Assembly: GCA_001994995.1 (NCBI GenBank) | Contig: MDJM01000001.1 | Span: 1-48,301 of the forward strand | Length of the DNA stretch: 48,301 nucleotides | Source: Candidatus Parepulonipiscium sp. PG-Nuni2H_MBin01 | GTDB taxonomy: Bacteria; Bacillota; Clostridia; Lachnospirales; Cellulosilyticaceae | Direction: 5' to 3' | Shown: positions 45,149 through 48,301 of the stretch, one piece after another | Layout of the letters: each line of letters opens with the position of its first letter | Position numbering within the stretch: the first letter of the stretch is position 1 | Translations under genes and position numbers: made by a program | Notes under the pieces: model-generated | The model's input: the letters and a program-made list of their open reading frames with translations, nothing else | Database searches by the model: none | Told to the model about the DNA's origin: nothing

Positions 45149-46048
45149 TTAAATCACTACTTTAACTTTACGTACATTAAATATAGTATCGATTAGGCCA
45201 TATATCAAAAAGAACCATGGCATAAAAGAAGCAAAAAATAGTACTGCAATGAAGGTCATAAATAAACTACGCCCATTCATTATAACTAAAGAAATTAAAC
45301 CAAAAAAGCCTGTTATACTATATAGGAAGAACATAATTACCAACATATTAATACCTAATATACTTAAAGAATAATCAGCTGAATAGCTAAACCATATCCA
45401 TCCTAATGCAATAAGAAACAAAGTAAATCTATTTAATCTGTATTCTAATAGTTGTTTAAGACTAGTCTTTTTATCATTGATTTTATATGTTAGTAAAATT
45501 GTAATAAATGATAATAAGCTAGCTACAACAAATATAAATGTAGGATAAATTAATTTTAGTATATAATTTTGCAAAGCTAAAAGCTCATTTAAGTATTCCA
45601 TTTCACTAGCAGAAAAACCACTCATTGCAATTTGCATTTGTATCGTAGCTTCATCTATTAGGTAATAATACTCATAAATATATTGGTCAATAGCTCCCAT
45701 TTGAATAACTAAGCCAATCCATATAGTAACGGTTAAATACATTAATATTTGGGGCAATTTCACCTCTTTATTTCTATAACACTTAACTAAAATATACGTA
45801 GGTAATATAACAATGGTAGCATATATAATCGCATCACTGGTATTAGGATTTAGCATAGCCATTAACAAAATAGTTATTGCGTCTAATAGAACATGCTGTA
45901 CATTTAATGAATTGTGTGTATGATACTTAACAAATGGAATTATTAGCACGGGTATAAATAGTATAAACAAGTAAGAGTAAAATGACAATATCCCTAATAC
46001 TAAATATATCGCTGAAATTAGAACTCTACTTCTTAAATCATCATTCAT
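45149..46048 (-). CDS. DUF2232 (YybS-like) membrane protein
   Basis: A 299-residue integral membrane protein with about eight hydrophobic helices (for example residues 9-35, 55-85, 165-190 and 245-275). It has no charged catalytic motif. Position between rpsR and rplI and overall topology match YybS/DUF2232, a family of unknown function sometimes compared with energy-coupling S components. GAGGAGG is 8 bases before the ATG. It lies just after the terminator of the rpsF operon, so it needs read-through or a promoter that I cannot see. In B. subtilis yybS is followed by gdpP, absent here. Confidence 0.78.
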   Translation of the reverse strand: MNDDLRSRVLISAIYLVLGILSFYSYLFILFIPVLIIPFVKYHTHNSLNVQHVLLDAITILLMAMLNPNTSDAIIYATIVILPTYILVKCYRNKEVKLPQILMYLTVTIWIGLVIQMGAIDQYIYEYYYLIDEATIQMQIAMSGFSASEMEYLNELLALQNYILKLIYPTFIFVVASLLSFITILLTYKINDKKTSLKQLLEYRLNRFTLFLIALGWIWFSYSADYSLSILGINMLVIMFFLYSITGFFGLISLVIMNGRSLFMTFIAVLFFASFMPWFFLIYGLIDTIFNVRKVKVVI

Positions 46049-46077
46049 TTAGTAACCTCCTCGTTAAAATGATAAGC

Positions 46078-46111
46078 CTAAAAAAAAGCACCACCCATTC
46101 AAGGTGATGCT
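46078..46111 (-). terminator. Terminator of the rpsF-ssb-rpsR operon
   Basis: Read leftward, AGCATCACC (46111-46103) pairs with GGTGGTGCT (46095-46087, one wobble) and is followed by eight or more T. Confidence 0.85.
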
Positions 46112-46125
46112 GAGTGTATATTGCT

Positions 46126-46359
46126 TTAGTCTTGAGTATATGGTAATAATGCTATATGTCTAGCTCGTTTAATCGCTACAGTCAGCTTACGTTGCGCTTT
46201 AGCAGAATTGCCTGTAATTCTTCTAGGTAAAATTTTACCTCTTTCAGACATAAATTTTCTAAGAGTATTTATATCTTTATAGTTAATCTTTTTAATATTA
46301 TCACCAGCAAATTGATTAACTTTACGTCTTCTACGATTGCGTCTTCTTTGCATTGCCAT
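46126..46359 (-). CDS. rpsR: 30S ribosomal protein S18, cysteine-free form
   Basis: Small-subunit protein that pairs with S6 in the platform. The 77 residues include a basic N-terminus ([17 protein letters not shown]), [20 protein letters not shown] and the closing [20 protein letters not shown], all standard. Where the zinc-binding form has cysteines (KVCYFCxxK-like), this one has [11 protein letters not shown] and no cysteine at all, so it is the zinc-independent type. GGAGG precedes the first ATG at 46359. Last gene of rpsF-ssb-rpsR. Confidence 0.95.
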   Translation of the reverse strand: MAMQRRRNRRRRKVNQFAGDNIKKINYKDINTLRKFMSERGKILPRRITGNSAKAQRKLTVAIKRARHIALLPYTQD

Positions 46360-46394
46360 TGTATACTTACCTCCTATATAAAATTACGGTATTA

Positions 46395-46877
46395 CTAAAA
46401 CGGTAAATCGTCATCGTCTTCTAACGCAGTAGTGGGCATAAATCCACCAGTAGTCTGTAAATTTGAAGGAGTCGGTTCAGGTGAGTATGATGGAGTTGTA
46501 GGATTATATGATGGGGCAGTATTGTTATAGCCACCTACTCCTCTTGATTCAGCAGAGGCTTTGCTTTCAGCAAAATGTTGCTCCTCTACAATTATCTCAG
46601 TAAATGTACGTTTTACATTTTGTTGATCTTCCCAACTATTATTTTGTATCTTCCCCGCTATGGAAACCATTTGGCCTTTCTTAAAATATCTTTCAGCGAA
46701 CTCGCCATGTTTTCCAAACGCAATTACATTAAAAAAGTCTGCATCTGGCTCCCCTGTTTTTACAAATGATCTTCTTACCGCAATCCCATATTTTGCTACA
46801 GCTACTGGAGTAGCTGATTGGGAATAACGAACTTCGGGGTCCTTAGTTACCCTCCCCATAAGAATTACTTTATTCAT
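46395..46877 (-). CDS. ssb: Single-stranded DNA-binding protein
   Basis: Coats single-stranded DNA during replication and repair and recruits partners by its C-terminal tip. The OB fold covers residues 1-105 (NKVILMGRVTKDPEVRYSQ, FFNVIAFGKHGEFAERYFKKG, IVEEQHFAES). A disordered linker of N, P, T, S and Y (about 112-150) follows, and then the partner-binding tip DDDDLPF. The 160-residue length is typical. GGAGGAGG lies upstream. It sits between rpsF and rpsR, the universal Firmicutes order. Confidence 0.96.
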   Translation of the reverse strand: MNKVILMGRVTKDPEVRYSQSATPVAVAKYGIAVRRSFVKTGEPDADFFNVIAFGKHGEFAERYFKKGQMVSIAGKIQNNSWEDQQNVKRTFTEIIVEEQHFAESKASAESRGVGGYNNTAPSYNPTTPSYSPEPTPSNLQTTGGFMPTTALEDDDDLPF

Positions 46878-46908
46878 ATTATTGATTCCTCCTCCAAATT
46901 AATACATA

Positions 46909-47199
46909 TTACTTTTCGTCTTGACGAATGATTAAGTAGCGAAGAACCGATTCCGTAATTCTAAGCCTACTTTCAACTTCTGCAGGTGTAGAAGGGTCAG
47001 CTTTAAAATGAATAAAATAATAAAAACCATCACGTTGTTTATCAATTTCATAAGCCAACTTTCTTTTACCCCAATCATCTACATTTGTAATTTCGCCACC
47101 AAAGCGTCCTACTAACTCTTTAACTTTATCAAGTTGAGTTACTTTCTCTTCCTCGCCTAAAGATGTGACTAATACAAGTGCTAATTCATAGTTTTTCAT
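46909..47199 (-). CDS. rpsF: 30S ribosomal protein S6
   Basis: Small-subunit protein that binds S18 and the 16S rRNA platform. The 96 residues include KNYELALVLVTSLGEEEK, then WGKRKLAYEIDKQRDGFYYF and VLRYLIIRQDEK, the full-length bacterial form without glutamate tail. AAAAGGAGG is 7 bases before the ATG. It is the first gene of the operon, behind an extended promoter and a leader hairpin that may mediate S6:S18 feedback. Confidence 0.96.
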   Translation of the reverse strand: MKNYELALVLVTSLGEEEKVTQLDKVKELVGRFGGEITNVDDWGKRKLAYEIDKQRDGFYYFIHFKADPSTPAEVESRLRITESVLRYLIIRQDEK

Positions 47200-47218
47200 G
47201 TTGGTACCTCCTTTTGGA

Positions 47219-47247
47219 CTTTGGCCCTACCTAGTGGGTAGAGCAAG
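47219..47247 (-). promoter_or_regulatory. Leader hairpin of rpsF, candidate S6:S18-binding RNA
   Basis: In the leftward transcript GCTCTACC (47244-47237) pairs with GGTAGGGC (47231-47224) around CACTA. An outer CTT/AAG pair is separated by a one-sided CA bulge on the 3' strand. The known S6:S18 leader motif also has a helix with a 3' bulge before rpsF; here the CCG element reads CCA, so the match is imperfect. Confidence 0.4.
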
Positions 47248-47266
47248 GATTTCTTTACAATTCCAT

Positions 47267-47295
47267 ATCATATCATAAACTTGGACAAAATACAA
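47267..47295 (-). promoter_or_regulatory. Extended -10 promoter of rpsF-ssb-rpsR
   Basis: Read leftward: TTGTAT (47295-47290), 17 bases, TATGAT (47272-47267) with TGA directly before it. Confidence 0.65.
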
Positions 47296-47405
47296 GCCCT
47301 TAGATTATCAGCGCTATATTAAGTGGCGCTAAATTTTAATGGAACAAAGCAAAAAATTTCTTCCTTTTGATAATTGCCATATTTTCTGTGATTTATACAT
47401 GTTTT

Positions 47406-47954
47406 CTAAACTTTTTTTAATATTTTTACTTCTTCAATACTAATAAGAGAATTGGGCGGATTAGTGGGGGAACTAATCTCATAGCGATAAAAGATTATAT
47501 CATGCCAATTTCCTAATTTATATCCCATATTATCTAATGTAAATTGATATTTAAACCCTATATTTAAATGGAATTTCATACTATTATTATTGGTTGAAGT
47601 TATAATAGCAAAAACAGTATGAAACCCTTGAGTTTTTAATAGTTCTAATAATTGTTTATATAATATTTTTCCTATACCCTTATTCAAATATTTATGGTGT
47701 ACATATATAGTAGAAGTTAACGTCCACATATATGCTTGTCTATCACCATATGGAGTAGCATAAGCATATCCAATTACCTTGTTATCTAGTTCATAAACAA
47801 TATAAGGATGAGTCTTAGATATATTTTTTATTCTAATTGCAAAATCTTCTATTGTGGGAACAGCAATCTCAAAAGTTATGCTAGTATTAAGTATGTAGTA
47901 TTTATATATATTATATACAGCTTCTACATCTTTTTTTTCAATAAATCTTATCAT
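47406..47954 (-). CDS. GNAT-family N-acetyltransferase (PAT/MddA-like)
   Basis: Acetyl-CoA-dependent acetyltransferase. The N-terminus MIRFIEKKDVEAVYNIYKYY, then NTSITFEIAVPTIEDF, KVIGYAYATPYGDRQAYMWT and MGYKLGNWHDIIFYRYE closely follow the phosphinothricin acetyltransferase/methionine sulfone acetyltransferase group. The acetyl-CoA loop is NKGIGK (near residue 96). Substrate is inferred only at group level; in this group amino-acid analogues are usual. GAGGTG lies 6 bases before the ATG. The 182-residue length includes a C-terminal tail of about 20 residues. It stands alone between the tRNA-Cys terminator and the rpsF promoter. Confidence 0.88.
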   Translation of the reverse strand: MIRFIEKKDVEAVYNIYKYYILNTSITFEIAVPTIEDFAIRIKNISKTHPYIVYELDNKVIGYAYATPYGDRQAYMWTLTSTIYVHHKYLNKGIGKILYKQLLELLKTQGFHTVFAIITSTNNNSMKFHLNIGFKYQFTLDNMGYKLGNWHDIIFYRYEISSPTNPPNSLISIEEVKILKKV

Positions 47955-48069
47955 TTTTACACCTCTACAAGATACTATAATATGAGATTATCAATGCCCC
48001 TCTCTGGTAAGGGATGGCTAAAACCTCATTCCTATTAAGTTAACTAATGCTATTGCTAAATATAGACAA

Positions 48070-48104
48070 CAAAAAAGTGAGAAAGAATTAATCCCTCCTC
48101 ACTT
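48070..48104 (-). terminator. Terminator after tRNA-Cys (end of rRNA transcript)
   Basis: Read leftward, AAGTGAG (48104-48098) pairs with CTCACTT (48081-48075) with partial inner pairing, followed by T. It closes the 5S-tRNA-Cys transcript. Confidence 0.75.
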
Positions 48105-48112
48105 AATATAAA

Positions 48113-48183
48113 AGGCGACAACCAGATTTGAACTGGTGATAAAGGTGTTGCAGACCTCTGCCTTACCACTTGGCTATGCCGCC
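48113..48183 (-). tRNA. tRNA-Cys (anticodon GCA)
   Basis: The leftward sequence folds as a full cloverleaf: acceptor GGCGGCA with TGTCGCC (one G-T), D arm GCCAAGTGGTAAGGC, anticodon loop CTGCAAC with anticodon GCA, and T arm ACCAG-TTCAAAT-CTGGT. The discriminator is U, as in tRNA-Cys. CCA is not encoded. It lies 8 bases after the 5S rRNA. Confidence 0.93.
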
Positions 48184-48191
48184 GAATATTT

Positions 48192-48301
48192 TGGCAACCA
48201 CTTACTCTCCCAGTCCGTCTCCAGACAAGTACCATCAGCCGACTTTAGCTTAACCTGCGTGTTCGATATGGAAACGGGTGTTTCCCAAAGTCGCATCGTC
48301 A
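48192..48301 (-). rRNA. rrf: 5S ribosomal RNA, 5' end cut by the window edge
   Basis: Read leftward from the window end the sequence contains CACCCGTTTCCATATCGAAC, ACGCAGGTTAAGCT, GGCTGATGGTACTTG and CTGGGAGAGTAAGTGGTTGCC, the conserved 5S core and 3' end. About 110 bases are present; a handful of 5' bases lie beyond the window. An upstream rRNA operon (16S-23S) is expected to the right. Confidence 0.93.

Noticed and set aside
47310..47330. AGCGC/GCGCT hairpin between the acetyltransferase and rpsF
   Set aside because: Only a 5-bp stem with an 11-base loop and no T tract on either side; not a convincing terminator.

Overview
The window is AT-rich chromosomal DNA from an anaerobic, spore-forming, motile member of the Clostridia. 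The Lachnospirales (Cellulosilyticum/Epulopiscium-like) are my best guess, but this is inference from gene content, not from a comparison. The evidence is pyruvate formate-lyase with its activase, the sporulation genes yqfC and yqfD, a class A RNase P RNA, type III glutamine synthetase, the adaptor MecA, single-chain glycyl-tRNA synthetase, and AGGAGG-type ribosome binding sites throughout. Almost every gene belongs to the conserved Firmicutes core. I see no prophage, insertion sequence, CRISPR array, defence island or clearly new multi-gene system.

Positions 1-27250 read almost entirely rightward. They start with a truncated glnN, an unrecognised 258-residue protein, and glyQS. Next comes a macromolecular-synthesis block (dnaG, rpoD, trmK, a Nif3/YqfO protein, a nucleoside kinase), then rnpB and rpsU, each with its own sigma-A promoter. 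A long block follows: yqfC, yqfD, phoH, pgpH, ybeY, cdd, era, yqzL, recO, polA, coaE, a lytic transglycosylase and a solute-binding lipoprotein. The rightward half ends with a secreted protein behind a palindrome and a chemoreceptor. Compared with the Bacillus subtilis order, the glyQS-dnaG-rpoD-trmK-nif3 segment and the rpsU-to-recO segment are in swapped order. yqeY, floA, dgkA and mutM are absent from their usual places.

Positions 27320-48301 read mostly leftward. They hold enolase, a likely operon of a metallo-hydrolase, hemZ and a heterodimeric ABC exporter resembling BmrC/BmrD, rlmH, a DUF1858 protein, a CBS/DRTGG-regulated pyrophosphatase, and a PopT-type (DUF368) undecaprenyl-phosphate transporter. 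These are followed by a MerR-like coiled-coil protein, dnaB, rplI, a DUF2232 membrane protein, the rpsF-ssb-rpsR operon, an acetyltransferase, tRNA-Cys and the end of a 5S rRNA gene. mecA and the pflB-pflA pair read rightward within this part.

The points most worth a second look are regulatory or architectural. They are a perfect 15-bp palindrome filling the pflB promoter spacer, a 20-bp palindrome in front of a secreted protein, a terminator overlapping the rpoD stop codon, and tandem TTG codons at the rpoD start. Others are the extracellular insert and degenerate ATP site of the exporter, a cysteine-free S18, a leader hairpin before rpsF, and the absence of gdpP from its usual locus while pgpH is present. 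Promoters and terminators were found by eye and are predictions.
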